Assembly: GCA_949299515.1 (NCBI GenBank)
Contig: CASGAP010000008.1
Coordinates: 17,472 to 81,471, forward strand
Source: an uncultured Desulfovibrionaceae bacterium
GTDB taxonomy: Bacteria > Desulfobacterota > Desulfovibrionia > Desulfovibrionales > Desulfovibrionaceae
Direction of reading: 5' to 3'
DNA: 64,000 nt
Shown: one piece after another, positions 16,004-24,038 of the stretch
How the letters are laid out: each line of letters begins with the position of its first letter
Position numbering within the stretch: the stretch's first letter is position 1
Made by a program: the position numbers and the translations under genes
The notes under the pieces: model-generated
Told to the model about the DNA's origin: nothing
What the model saw: the letters and a program-made list of their open reading frames with translations, nothing else
Database searches by the model: none

Positions 16004-17662
16004 ATGAGCGAAATTCAGATTGATGTTTCCGCAGACAGCGGCTTCCAAAGACAAAACATACACTCCGTCAATACGGCCAGACAGACGGCGCCTTCTCATT
16101 CCGCCGCTGCTTCACCTGCCGCCAAAACAGCATCTCCCGCAGGCGCGGCACAGACAGATACCGTACAATTTTCCGCCGATTTGGAAAAAATTCTTGAAGG
16201 GTCCGCACAGTTTCTTGCTTCCTCCGAATCCAAAACCACTATTTCCGCCGCGCTGCAAAACGGTTCTGTGAACATTTCCCAAAACGGCAGTGCTTTTACC
16301 GCTTCTTATATACAAAAAAACGGCAGCAGCTTTTCGCTGACGTTTAATCAAAACATTGCCATTCAGGAAAACGCAGATTCCTCCGTTTCCGTATTTTTTG
16401 AACAGGACAACATAACCAAACAGTTTTTGACTGACGGAACCGTTTCGGAACTTCAGGGAAATACGCTCGGCAGCGGCAAAAATTCCGTACTTGTCAATGT
16501 CAGCGGCGGAACAGTCAATGCCGACGGCAGCACTGTAATTGCCTTGGCAGACAACACCACAATCAATGCCCAAGGCAGCAATACCATTATTCTGAAAAAC
16601 AACAGCAGCAATACCGCAATCAATATCCAAAACGGCAGCAGCACCATTAAAGGGCAAAATCTCAGCGACAGCACGATAAATGCTTCCAACGCGAACCTAA
16701 CCCTTGAATTTCAAAATATACAAGCTTCGGCCATAACAGCGCAGCAGGGAAATGTTCGGCTGAAAGCCCTGAATTTAAAAGACAGCACCCTAAGTTTGGG
16801 AGCCGGCACGCACACAATGGATTTTTACAATGCCAAAAACAATTCCATCGATTTTACGGCAAATTCCATAGACAACCAGTCAAACCTCAATATTCTCAAT
16901 TCCGGTACGGGCAATACAGTCAGTATGCACGGCGAAAAAGCGAATATATTTATCCGTTACAGCAGCGCCAATACCATAAACTCCGACGCCCGCTGGACAA
17001 CTTCGCGCTTTACTTCCTCGGCAAGCGACACCATCAACTATAACTCCTATTGGTCAACCGTAAACGGCGGAAATTTTGCCGACAGCAAAATAAGCGTAAG
17101 CAGCAGCCAGACATTTTCCATGAATGTCCGTTCACTTGGCGGAACAAGCACCGTTTATGCCAACAGCAAAAATACCTCGTTATATTTGAACGAAATCACC
17201 GACAGCGCCAAACTCGATGTAACCGGCCAGCACTTTGCAACAGCCCGTATCGGCACTGTATCCGAAAATGCATCTCTTAATTTAAATTCATGGTATTACA
17301 GCAACGTATATATTGATAAAATGCTCGGCAATGCCTTGGTTAACATAAACAGCAATAATGCCACTGTATCAATCAACAGCGTGGAAGACAATGCCGCAAT
17401 TAATCTTGGGAACACTGCTGTCAACGGAGTATTCGGGCATATTGAAGGTAATGCACAAATTACAGGCGGCACTCCCGCCTCCAATGTCCTTATTGCCAAA
17501 AACAGCTCGGCTGCCGCACTAGACCCTAATTATGCCGATTTTACAAAAATCAGCACCAAAGAACAAGGCCAAGCTTTTTCCTCTCTTATGACCGCTGTAA
17601 ATAATTCCGGCAATCAAGGCTTAACCATTCCCAATGAATTTCGGCTTAATTCCGTTCTTTAA
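16004..17662 (+). CDS. Repeat-rich beta-helix-like protein under sigma-28 control
   Basis: 552 residues from the ATG at 16004, chosen because GAGG (15993-15996) is 7 nt upstream; the ATG at 15998 is too close to it. No signal peptide or membrane helix. Residues 1-60 are Ala/Ser/Thr-rich and unstructured, ending in QTDTVQFSADLEKIL; from about 75 to 500 runs an Asn/Ser/Thr-rich series of short strands of about 20-residue period (for example NTTINAQGSNTIILKNNSS), as in right-handed beta-helices or adhesin passengers. The promoter puts it in the late flagellar class, so it could be exported by the flagellar apparatus or decorate the cell surface. I do not recognise the family. Confidence 0.75.
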   Translation: MSEIQIDVSADSGFQRQNIHSVNTARQTAPSHSAAASPAAKTASPAGAAQTDTVQFSADLEKILEGSAQFLASSESKTTISAALQNGSVNISQNGSAFTASYIQKNGSSFSLTFNQNIAIQENADSSVSVFFEQDNITKQFLTDGTVSELQGNTLGSGKNSVLVNVSGGTVNADGSTVIALADNTTINAQGSNTIILKNNSSNTAINIQNGSSTIKGQNLSDSTINASNANLTLEFQNIQASAITAQQGNVRLKALNLKDSTLSLGAGTHTMDFYNAKNNSIDFTANSIDNQSNLNILNSGTGNTVSMHGEKANIFIRYSSANTINSDARWTTSRFTSSASDTINYNSYWSTVNGGNFADSKISVSSSQTFSMNVRSLGGTSTVYANSKNTSLYLNEITDSAKLDVTGQHFATARIGTVSENASLNLNSWYYSNVYIDKMLGNALVNINSNNATVSINSVEDNAAINLGNTAVNGVFGHIEGNAQITGGTPASNVLIAKNSSAAALDPNYADFTKISTKEQGQAFSSLMTAVNNSGNQGLTIPNEFRLNSVL

Positions 17663-17667
17663 ATATC

Positions 17668-17694
17668 TTGACAATTTTTATTATCAGGTATAAT
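17668..17694 (+). promoter_or_regulatory. Sigma-70-type promoter of the SRA-like gene
   Basis: TTGACA (17668-17673) and TATAAT (17689-17694) are both consensus hexamers, with a short 15-nt spacer. The promoter begins just after the stop codon of the preceding gene. Confidence 0.5.
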
Positions 17695-17723
17695 TCCTAA
17701 TAAGAACTTTTCAAGGAGTACAT

Positions 17724-18125
17724 ATGAGCTTTACACCCGCATTTAAAATCGGACAAATCGTTTCCATAGACGAACTCAAAACCGAATTTCAGGTAGGAAA
17801 CTGCGGTTCAATCAGAAAAAGCACAGAAAACGAATGTCTTGTTCTGATCAGCAACAATCTCAGCAAAACGAAAGAATACACAGACAATTGGCAAGGTGAT
17901 ATTTTTTATTACCAAGGAATGAATATTAAAGACAAAAAACTGCAGGGACAAAATAAAGCACTTGCAGACGGTGGTGTTCCCGCATATCTTTTTGAAGTGC
18001 TGAAAAACAAAGAATACACCTATCAAGGCCAAGTCAGCCTTGCAGGCAGTTATGAAATTAAAGAAATTGCCTGCAAAGACGGCACAAACAAAGACATCAT
18101 CATTTTCCCGCTGAAAAAAGTATAA
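17724..18125 (+). CDS. Stand-alone SRA-like (ScoMcrA-type) modified-base reader domain
   Basis: 133 residues. The whole protein resembles the SRA-like domain of ScoMcrA-type restriction enzymes: GQIVSIDELKTEF, a basic SIRKSTEN segment, then YTDNWQGDIFYYQGM, GQNKALADGG and LFEVLKNKEYTYQGQVSL. In relatives this domain binds modified DNA bases and is fused to an HNH nuclease; no nuclease domain or neighbour is present here. AAGGAG lies before the ATG. It has its own promoter and terminator. Possible roles are a remnant of a type IV restriction system, a regulator, or a protector of modified DNA. The family match is from motif recognition only. Confidence 0.65.
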   Translation: MSFTPAFKIGQIVSIDELKTEFQVGNCGSIRKSTENECLVLISNNLSKTKEYTDNWQGDIFYYQGMNIKDKKLQGQNKALADGGVPAYLFEVLKNKEYTYQGQVSLAGSYEIKEIACKDGTNKDIIIFPLKKV

Positions 18126-18154
18126 AAAAAATCCCTCCTCACGGAGGGATTTTT
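18126..18154 (+). terminator. Rho-independent terminator after the SRA-like gene
   Basis: ATCCCTCC (18131-18138) and GGAGGGAT (18143-18150) with flanking A and T runs form a strong stem with a TCAC loop. Confidence 0.9.
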
Positions 18155-18431
18155 ATTACTGAATGGGCAATAAAAAAAACTACCCCTGCTTATTAAAAAA
18201 TCTTTAAATACAAGTTTGTCCTCATTTTGTAATATTAATAAGTAATGCAACAACGTTTCCGAAATAAATGCTTTGCCTTTCATGACGTTTTTTACCTGCA
18301 TACCAGAAAGCAATTCTTTCGCAAAAAGATACCGCAAAAACTTTCTACTCTAAAAACATATCTTACAAAGGATACCGTTTTTTAAATCTTAAAAAATTTT
18401 ATCACAGACCAGTTTTTTGTTCAGAAGACAT
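18155..18431. other. Non-coding AT-rich spacer
   Basis: Between two facing terminators. The only open frame (leftward, 18050-18337) runs through the terminator stem and has no family features, so I see no gene here. Confidence 0.6.
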
Positions 18432-18457
18432 AAAAAAAGACCCCTTGCAGGGTCTTT
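18432..18457 (-). terminator. Terminator of the rplJL operon
   Basis: AAAGACCC (18436-18443) and GGGTCTTT (18450-18457) with a 6-nt loop; leftward reading ends in seven U. It ends the operon directly after rplL, with no rpoB gene following. Confidence 0.88.
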
Positions 18458-18484
18458 GATATTTCATACTGTACTGAAACTAAC

Positions 18485-18868
18485 TTATTTAATTTCAACA
18501 GTTGCACCGGCTTCGGTGAGTTGTTTTTTAGCTTCTTCAGCTTCTTCTTTGGATACGCCTTCTTTAAGGGTAGCAGGAGTACCGTCAACTTTGTCTTTTG
18601 CTTCTTTGAGGCCAAGGCCGGTAAGAGCACGAACAACTTTGATAACACCGATTTTGTTAGCGCCGGCGTCTTTGAGGATAACGTCAAATTCGGTTTTTTC
18701 TTCTTCTGCAGGAGCAGCAGCGGCAGCAGCAGGAGCCATTACCATAGCGGCAGCAGGAGCAGCAGCGGAAACGCCGAATTTTTCTTCCAATTCTTTAATG
18801 AACTCGGAGAGTTCAAGTACAGTCATATTAGCAATAAATTCAACAACTTGTTCTTTGGTTACGGACAT
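18485..18868 (-). CDS. rplL: 50S ribosomal protein L7/L12
   Basis: 127 residues, normal length. N-terminal dimerisation domain (about 1-35), Ala-rich hinge (about 36-58), C-terminal factor-binding domain with [15 protein letters not shown]. It forms the stalk that recruits elongation factors such as the EF-Tu encoded in the same region. The start has AAGGAGAAA upstream. A terminator follows at once, so transcription does not continue to rpoB as it does in most bacteria. Confidence 0.98.
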   Translation of the reverse strand: MSVTKEQVVEFIANMTVLELSEFIKELEEKFGVSAAAPAAAMVMAPAAAAAAPAEEEKTEFDVILKDAGANKIGVIKVVRALTGLGLKEAKDKVDGTPATLKEGVSKEEAEEAKKQLTEAGATVEIK

Positions 18869-18922
18869 GGGATTTCTCCTTGAAATTTTGTAATAATCTT
18901 TGGCAATAAATTAGTAAAATAA

Positions 18923-19441
18923 TTATGCAGCTTTCTTGGACTCGAGGTCTTTAAGCGCATAAAGAAGCGGACGAACCATATTGGCCATGAGAGATACAAG
19001 GCCGGTCGGCACTTGGTTCATGGTGCCAAGAACTTGAGCAAGCAATTGTTCCTTGCTTGGCATCTTAGCAAGAGCATCGACATCAGCAACAGATAATGCT
19101 TTGCCTTCCAAGCTGCCGCAGCGAATTGCAAAAAGCTTGCTGTCTTTGGCGAAGTCACTAACCGCTTTGGCAACAGCCACAGGGTCACTAAATCCAAGAG
19201 CAATTGCGCAGTTTTCCTTAAAATTAGAAGAAATTACTGCGTGAGTGGTTTCAGATAACGCAATACGTGCAAGAGTATTTTTTACAACGTAAAATTCTCC
19301 GCCTGCCTGACGGATTTTTACTCTCAGCGCGGTCAGCTCTTCCACACTCATACCCTTGAAATCAGTAACTACAACAATAGAAGCTCCAGCAGCTCTTTCG
19401 CGTACCTGTTCTATAATCGCAGCTTTTTCTGACTTATTCAC
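18923..19441 (-). CDS. rplJ: 50S ribosomal protein L10
   Basis: 172 residues from the GTG at 19441, chosen because AAGGAG is 6-7 nt upstream and the product begins [12 protein letters not shown] as L10 proteins do; the frame remains open 16 codons further up to a TTG without a ribosome site. L10 anchors the L7/L12 dimers to 23S rRNA and, with L12, represses its own translation. Core motif [13 protein letters not shown] is present. The start codon and Shine-Dalgarno sequence lie in a small hairpin (19440-19458). Confidence 0.97.
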   Translation of the reverse strand: MNKSEKAAIIEQVRERAAGASIVVVTDFKGMSVEELTALRVKIRQAGGEFYVVKNTLARIALSETTHAVISSNFKENCAIALGFSDPVAVAKAVSDFAKDSKLFAIRCGSLEGKALSVADVDALAKMPSKEQLLAQVLGTMNQVPTGLVSLMANMVRPLLYALKDLESKKAA

Positions 19442-19560
19442 GTGAAACTCCTTCACGTTAGGGTTTGAAATCTGGAAATGCCGAGCCAAAGAAACGGTCT
19501 GGGCAGGATTTAGATACCTGCTGTCTTCGACTCGAAAATTTCATCCTCTGCCATATATCA
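19440..19560 (-). promoter_or_regulatory. L10 leader (autoregulatory mRNA element of rplJL)
   Basis: Leftward, the leader contains AGACAGCAGG followed by a short loop and CCTGCC, the arrangement of the conserved L10(L12)4-binding kink-turn region of L10 leaders. Next to the start, ACGTGAA and TTCACGT (19440-19446/19452-19458) form a 7-bp stem whose loop shows GGAGT, the ribosome-binding site, while the GTG start codon is in the stem. Confidence 0.6.
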
Positions 19561-19604
19561 TTTAAAACTATTAAAAGAAGAATATAGCCGATGCTATATT
19601 CTTC
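19561..19604 (-). terminator. Hairpin with U-rich tail between rplA and rplJ
   Basis: GAAGAATATAGC (19577-19588) and GCTATATTCTTC (19593-19604) pair perfectly over 12 bp; leftward reading continues in a U-rich tract. It would partly terminate or process the message between rplA and rplJ, allowing separate levels of L11/L1 and L10/L12. Confidence 0.65.
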
Positions 19605-19610
19605 CCTGTA

Positions 19611-20318
19611 TTAGTTTTCCATGAACTTTCTGATAAGGGTCGGATCAACTTTGAAACCGGGACCCATGGTAGTTGATACAGCCATTTTGGTCATATAAGT
19701 ACCTTTTGCGGCACTGGGTTTCAGACGCTGAACGGCATCTAAAAGAGCCTTAAGGTTGTCCTGAATTTTTTCGGGACCGAAAGATACTTTACCAAGCGGA
19801 GCATGAAGAACACCGGCTTTATCAACTTTGAAATCTACTTTACCGGCTTTAAGCTCTTCAACTGCTTTTGCAACATCAAACGTTACGGTACCGGTTTTTG
19901 CGTTAGGCATAAGACCGCGGGGTCCGAGCTGACGGCCAACTTGACCGACAAGTGCCATAACGTCGGGAGTAGCAACGGCAGCGTCAAAATCAAGGTTGCC
20001 TGCTTTAATGCTTTCAACCAAATCTTCTGCGCCAACAATATCGGCACCGGCGGCTTTTGCTTCGGCTTGTTTGTCGCCTTTGCAGAATACTGCAACGCGT
20101 ACGGTTTTGCCTAAACCGTGAGGAAGTGAAACAGCACCGCGGACCATCTGGTCGGAATATTTCGGGTCAACGCCTAAGTTAAGCGCTACGTCAACTGTTT
20201 CGTCAAATTTAGCATAGGAAGCGGCAAGAGATTTTTGCACAGCTTCTTCAACAGTATAAAGGGTAGTCAAATCAACGCCTTCTACTGATTTACGATATTT
20301 TTTTCCATGTTTGGGCAT
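19611..20318 (-). CDS. rplA: 50S ribosomal protein L1
   Basis: 235 residues, full-length L1. Recognisable by KHGKKYR at the N-terminus, [18 protein letters not shown] in the middle and [17 protein letters not shown] near the end. It forms the mobile L1 stalk at the ribosomal E site and represses the rplKA message in many bacteria. It follows rplK with a 117-bp spacer and lies upstream of the hairpin that separates it from rplJ. Confidence 0.98.
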   Translation of the reverse strand: MPKHGKKYRKSVEGVDLTTLYTVEEAVQKSLAASYAKFDETVDVALNLGVDPKYSDQMVRGAVSLPHGLGKTVRVAVFCKGDKQAEAKAAGADIVGAEDLVESIKAGNLDFDAAVATPDVMALVGQVGRQLGPRGLMPNAKTGTVTFDVAKAVEELKAGKVDFKVDKAGVLHAPLGKVSFGPEKIQDNLKALLDAVQRLKPSAAKGTYMTKMAVSTTMGPGFKVDPTLIRKFMEN

Positions 20319-20435
20319 TTGTATTCCCTTCTTTGCTCTATTCGTCTTGAATCTCCTACCCTAAAAGGTAGTACTGCCGAATCCAACGATAAAACACGCG
20401 AATATCACGTACAATCGATTGGAAAACTGCCCTAA

Positions 20436-20861
20436 TTAACCTTTAATTTCAAGTCCCATTGAACGTGCTGTACCTTCAATATTTTTGATAGCACCTTCAA
20501 GATCTTTGCAGTTGAGGTCAGGCATTTTTACTTTTGCAATTTCTTCAACCTGAGCTTTGGTTACTGAACCGACTTTTTTACGGTTAGGCTCACCGGAACC
20601 TTTTTCAACCTTGGCAGCTTTCAAAAGCAGTACCGGAGCCGGCGGGGTTTTGGTGATAAAAGTAAAAGAGCGATCAGCATAAACGGTGATAATAACAGGA
20701 ATAATCATTCCTTTTTGGTCTTGAGTACGAGCGTTGAACTCTTTACAAAAGCCCATAATGTTTACACCGTGTTGACCTAAAGCAGGACCAACTGGAGGAG
20801 ACGGGTTTGCTGCTCCCGCTGGAATTTGCAATTTGATTTTGCCTACTTCTTTCTTGGCCAT
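20436..20861 (-). CDS. rplK: 50S ribosomal protein L11
   Basis: 141 residues, normal length. N-terminal proline-rich switch ([29 protein letters not shown]) and C-terminal rRNA-binding domain. It forms the GTPase-associated centre with 23S rRNA and is the thiostrepton target in other bacteria. It follows nusG by 48 bp, the usual order nusG-rplK-rplA. Confidence 0.98.
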   Translation of the reverse strand: MAKKEVGKIKLQIPAGAANPSPPVGPALGQHGVNIMGFCKEFNARTQDQKGMIIPVIITVYADRSFTFITKTPPAPVLLLKAAKVEKGSGEPNRKKVGSVTKAQVEEIAKVKMPDLNCKDLEGAIKNIEGTARSMGLEIKG

Positions 20862-20909
20862 GATATTTTCCTTTTATATAGCCCGAATATTAGACTTTAT
20901 ATAGTAACG

Positions 20910-21548
20910 CTAGCCTTTGGTGACCTGTACAAAATCAAGTTCTACCGGGGTCTGGCGTCCAAAAATAGATACTGATACACGAAGCTTGCCTTTGTCATGA
21001 TTCACATCTTCAACAGTACCGTTAAATCCGCCGAAAGGACCGTCAAGCACGCGAACTTCGTCGCCTACTTCAAATTTTACTTTCGGTCCCGGATTATCCT
21101 GTCCTTCTTTGACAAGAGAAAGAATACGGCGGACATCATCGCTCGCCATTGGAGCAGGACGATTTTTTCCGCCAACAAAACCGGTAACTTTTGGTATGCT
21201 CTGAACAAGATGCCATGAAAAATCTGTCATGGTCATCTGAACCATGATATAACCGGGGAAAAGCTTGCGGGTAACGGTTCTGCGCTGTCCGTCTTTGCCG
21301 ATTTCTACAACTTTTTCCGTAGGCAGAAGAACCTGATGGATAAGACCTTCATCCTGCTGCGTACGTTTAAGTTCGTTAATCTGCTTTTCCACTCTCATTT
21401 CAAAACCGGAATATGTATGAAGCATATACCAGTTATGAAATTCGTTTTCGTGAGAAACAGCCTCAGCCGATGCAGACTGCACTGCGGCTTCGACAATGTT
21501 TTCTTGGCTCGCTTCCTGAGAGTCAATACTGATATTTTCTTGATCCAT
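20910..21548 (-). CDS. nusG: Transcription termination/antitermination protein NusG
   Basis: 212 residues. A 35-residue acidic N-terminal extension precedes the NGN domain (from NWYMLHTYSGFEMRVE), and a C-terminal KOW domain (FEVGDEVRVLDGPFGGFNGTVE) follows. NusG links RNA polymerase to Rho or to the leading ribosome. The extension is longer than in E. coli, where the NGN domain starts almost at the first residue. Between secE and rplK, the standard order. Confidence 0.97.
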   Translation of the reverse strand: MDQENISIDSQEASQENIVEAAVQSASAEAVSHENEFHNWYMLHTYSGFEMRVEKQINELKRTQQDEGLIHQVLLPTEKVVEIGKDGQRRTVTRKLFPGYIMVQMTMTDFSWHLVQSIPKVTGFVGGKNRPAPMASDDVRRILSLVKEGQDNPGPKVKFEVGDEVRVLDGPFGGFNGTVEDVNHDKGKLRVSVSIFGRQTPVELDFVQVTKG

Positions 21549-21582
21549 GATAATACTCCAATTAGGGATAAAAAACTATCCG

Positions 21583-21867
21583 TTATGACAAAATCATTTG
21601 GATAGCACCAGAAAGGAGAAAATCCACTAAACCTAAAAGGAGTGCCATGACGGTAACAAATCCTAATACAACCAAGCTTGTTGTACGAGTTTCTTTCATG
21701 GTTGGCCAACTTACTTTACGAAGCTCAGCACGAGAAAGTAAGAAGTAGCTCTTTAAAGCAGAAAAGCGGTCGGATAAACTGCTTTTACTTTGCTTTTGTT
21801 TTTGTGCTTCAGAAGGTTTTGCTTTCGCTTGTGAAGCATTTTTTACTTCTGCGTTATCTTTGCTCAT
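21583..21867 (-). CDS. secE: Preprotein translocase subunit SecE
   Basis: 94 residues from the ATG at 21867; the open frame extends upstream into tRNA-Trp but that part is not coding. A Lys/Gln-rich N-terminus is followed by the conserved amphipathic segment RAELRKVSWPTMKETRTTS and a single C-terminal membrane helix, the minimal SecE form. It clamps SecY in the SecYEG channel. Immediately upstream of nusG (34 nt). Confidence 0.95.
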   Translation of the reverse strand: MSKDNAEVKNASQAKAKPSEAQKQKQSKSSLSDRFSALKSYFLLSRAELRKVSWPTMKETRTTSLVVLGFVTVMALLLGLVDFLLSGAIQMILS

Positions 21868-21891
21868 AAATATCCCAATTATGAAAGAAAA

Positions 21892-21967
21892 TGGCAGGAC
21901 AGGAGGGATTCGAACCCCCAGCATGCGGTTTTGGAGACCGCCGCTCTACCGTTAGAGCTACTGTCCT
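21892..21967 (-). tRNA. tRNA-Trp (anticodon CCA)
   Basis: 76 nt including an encoded CCA. Acceptor arms AGGACAG and CTGTCCT pair fully, discriminator G, the anticodon loop is CTCCAAA, the T-loop contains GGTTCGAATCC. It lies between rpmG and secE. Confidence 0.97.
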
Positions 21968-21979
21968 GCTCTATGAAAA

Positions 21980-22129
21980 CTACTTGGTTTCTCTATGAAG
22001 TGTATGTTTCTTGTCCCAAGGGCAATATTTTTTCACTTCAAGACGGCCAGTAGTATTCTTCTTATTTTTTACCGTCGCGTAGTTACGTCGCTTGCACTCT
22101 GTGCAGGCAAGTAAAATATTCACGCGCAT
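21980..22129 (-). CDS. rpmG: 50S ribosomal protein L33
   Basis: 49 residues, a gene too short for most ORF lists. The protein starts [17 protein letters not shown] and ends with [17 protein letters not shown]; two CxxC-like pairs (CTEC and a later C with CPWDKKH) mark a zinc-ribbon L33. It starts 3 nt after the tuf stop codon and is followed by tRNA-Trp, the classical tuf-rpmG-trnW-secE order. Part of the 50S subunit near the E site. Confidence 0.95.
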   Translation of the reverse strand: MRVNILLACTECKRRNYATVKNKKNTTGRLEVKKYCPWDKKHTLHRETK

Positions 22130-22132
22130 GTG

Positions 22133-23326
22133 TTACTCCAGAATTTCTGTAACAACACCGGAACCAACAGTGCGGCCACCTTCACGGATAGCAAAGCGGA
22201 GGCCTTGTTCCATTGCGATGGGGTGAATGAGTTCAACGGTGAAGGTAGAGTTATCACCAGGCATAACCATTTCTACACCCTCTGCGAGAGAGATAGAACC
22301 GGTGATGTCAGTGGTACGGAAGTAGAACTGAGGACGATAGCCGGAGAAGAACGGAGTATGACGGCCGCCTTCTTCTTTGCTGAGAACGTAAACTTCTGCT
22401 TTGAACTTCTTGTGAGGAGTAATGGATTTCGGAGCAGCAAGAACTTGGCCGCGTTCTACTTCTTCACGTTTTACGCCGCGGAGAAGCACGCCTACGTTGT
22501 CGCCTGCTTCGCCTTGGTCGAGAAGTTTACGGAACATTTCAACGCCTGTGCAGGTAGAAGACATGGTGGGTTTAATACCAACGATTTCTACTGCGTCGCC
22601 TACTTTGATAACACCTTTTTCAACACGGCCGGTTACAACGGTACCGCGGCCGGAAATTGAGAATACGTCTTCGATAGGCATGAGGAACGGTTTGTCAATT
22701 TCACGAACCGGATCAGGAATATAATCGTCGCAAGCCTGAAGAAGTTCAAGAATGCATTTTGCGTCTTCGGAGTCAGCGCTTTCGGTGTTGAGAGCGTTGA
22801 GAGCGGAACCGCGGATAACCGGAACGTCATCGCCGGGGAATCCGTTAGCGGAAAGAAGTTCGCGCATTTCCATTTCAACGAGGTCGAGGAGTTCGGCATC
22901 GTCAACTTGGTCGCATTTGTTCATGAATACGATAAGGTAGGGAACACCAACTTGGCGGGCAAGAAGAATGTGTTCTTTTGTTTGAGGCATAGGACCGTCG
23001 GTAGCGGCTACTACGATGATAGCAGCGTCCATTTGAGCAGCACCGGTGATCATGTTTTTGATGTAGTCAGCGTGGCCGGGGCAGTCAACGTGTGCATAGT
23101 GACGTTTGTCGGTTTCGTATTCACCGTGAGCGGTAGCAATGGTACTGCCGCGTTCTTTTTCTTCAGGAGCTTTGTCAATGCTGTTGTAATCAACGAATTG
23201 ACCGTTACCTTTAAGACCAGCAACTTTGGTGATAGCAGCTGTTAAAGTAGTTTTACCGTGGTCGATGTGACCGATAGTACCAATGTTAACGTGAGGTTTG
23301 GTACGTGTAAATTTTTCCTTACCCAT
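22133..23326 (-). CDS. tuf: Elongation factor Tu
   Basis: 397 residues from the ATG at 23326 with AGGAGA upstream; the open frame continues further up but without EF-Tu sequence. GTPase motifs [16 protein letters not shown] and NKCD are intact, then domains 2 and 3, ending in [14 protein letters not shown]. It carries aminoacyl-tRNA to the ribosome. Located between the tRNA-Thr/Tyr/Gly cluster and rpmG. No second tuf copy is in the window. Confidence 0.99.
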   Translation of the reverse strand: MGKEKFTRTKPHVNIGTIGHIDHGKTTLTAAITKVAGLKGNGQFVDYNSIDKAPEEKERGSTIATAHGEYETDKRHYAHVDCPGHADYIKNMITGAAQMDAAIIVVAATDGPMPQTKEHILLARQVGVPYLIVFMNKCDQVDDAELLDLVEMEMRELLSANGFPGDDVPVIRGSALNALNTESADSEDAKCILELLQACDDYIPDPVREIDKPFLMPIEDVFSISGRGTVVTGRVEKGVIKVGDAVEIVGIKPTMSSTCTGVEMFRKLLDQGEAGDNVGVLLRGVKREEVERGQVLAAPKSITPHKKFKAEVYVLSKEEGGRHTPFFSGYRPQFYFRTTDITGSISLAEGVEMVMPGDNSTFTVELIHPIAMEQGLRFAIREGGRTVGSGVVTEILE

Positions 23327-23491
23327 GAGAAGTCTCCTAAATTGGTTACTTATTACTATATTGTCTATGCTAGCAGCAAAGATGCTGTTAATCATAATGA
23401 TTTAAACAAGTTTAAACTTGAATAAATACCTTAGTCAATTTATTTGAACAGTTACTTGCAGGGGGAAGAAAAGAAGAGATAAGGTCAGGAT

Positions 23492-23567
23492 TGGAGCGGG
23501 AAACGAGATTCGAACTCGCAACCCTCAGCTTGGAAGGCTGATGCTCTAGCCGTTGAGCTATTCCCGC
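23492..23567 (-). tRNA. tRNA-Gly (anticodon TCC)
   Basis: 76 nt with encoded CCA. Acceptor GCGGGAA/TTCCCGC, anticodon loop CTTCCAA, T-loop GAGTTCGAATCTC. Third of the tRNA trio upstream of tuf. Confidence 0.97.
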
Positions 23568-23625
23568 CCATTGCAGTAGTTCCCCGACAGCGCGCACTGT
23601 CTCCTACAGCTAAACCAGCAAAAGC

Positions 23626-23711
23626 TGGTGGTGGGGGTTGGATTTGAACCAACGAAGTCGGACGACGACAGATTTACAGTCTGTTCCCTTTGGCCACTCG
23701 GGAACCCCACC
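23626..23711 (-). tRNA. tRNA-Tyr (anticodon GTA)
   Basis: 86 nt with encoded CCA and the long variable arm expected of bacterial tRNA-Tyr. Acceptor GGTGGGG/CCCCACC, discriminator A, anticodon loop CTGTAAA. Confidence 0.97.
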
Positions 23712-23780
23712 ACGCTATACCCTTTCGTGGGTGTTGCCAATTTCTGGCAGGCCTTTTACGGTTTCTCATCGCGAGAAATG

Positions 23781-23856
23781 TGGAGCTGGCGATGGGACTT
23801 GAACCCGCAACCACCTGATTACAAGTCAGGTGCTCTACCAGTTGAGCTACACCAGC
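23781..23856 (-). tRNA. tRNA-Thr (anticodon TGT)
   Basis: 76 nt with encoded CCA. Acceptor GCTGGTG/CGCCAGC (one G-T pair), anticodon loop CTTGTAA, T-loop GGGTTCAAGTCCC. First gene of the leftward tRNA-tuf block. Confidence 0.97.
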
Positions 23857-23865
23857 ACGAAGAGT

Positions 23866-23894
23866 CTTATATACTGTTTAGGCAACCTTTGCAA
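23866..23894 (-). promoter_or_regulatory. Promoter of the tRNA-tuf block
   Basis: Leftward TTGCAA (23894-23889) and TATAAG (23871-23866) are separated by exactly 17 nt and end 10 nt before the 5' end of tRNA-Thr, as expected for a stable-RNA promoter. Confidence 0.6.
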
Positions 23895-24038
23895 GCTTTT
23901 TTTTTATTTTCAAAAACTTTTTTTCAGGGTTCCCTCAACAGGAGATGTCTTTATATATAAACTTTATTTTCTTGTAAAGTTAAATTTTCATTTTTTTTAA
24001 TTTTTTCCTCAAAATATGATATCTATTCGGAATAACGA

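Noticed and set aside
22133..23395. 420-residue EF-Tu with N-terminal extension
   Set aside because: The ribosome site and the invariant EF-Tu start are at 23326.
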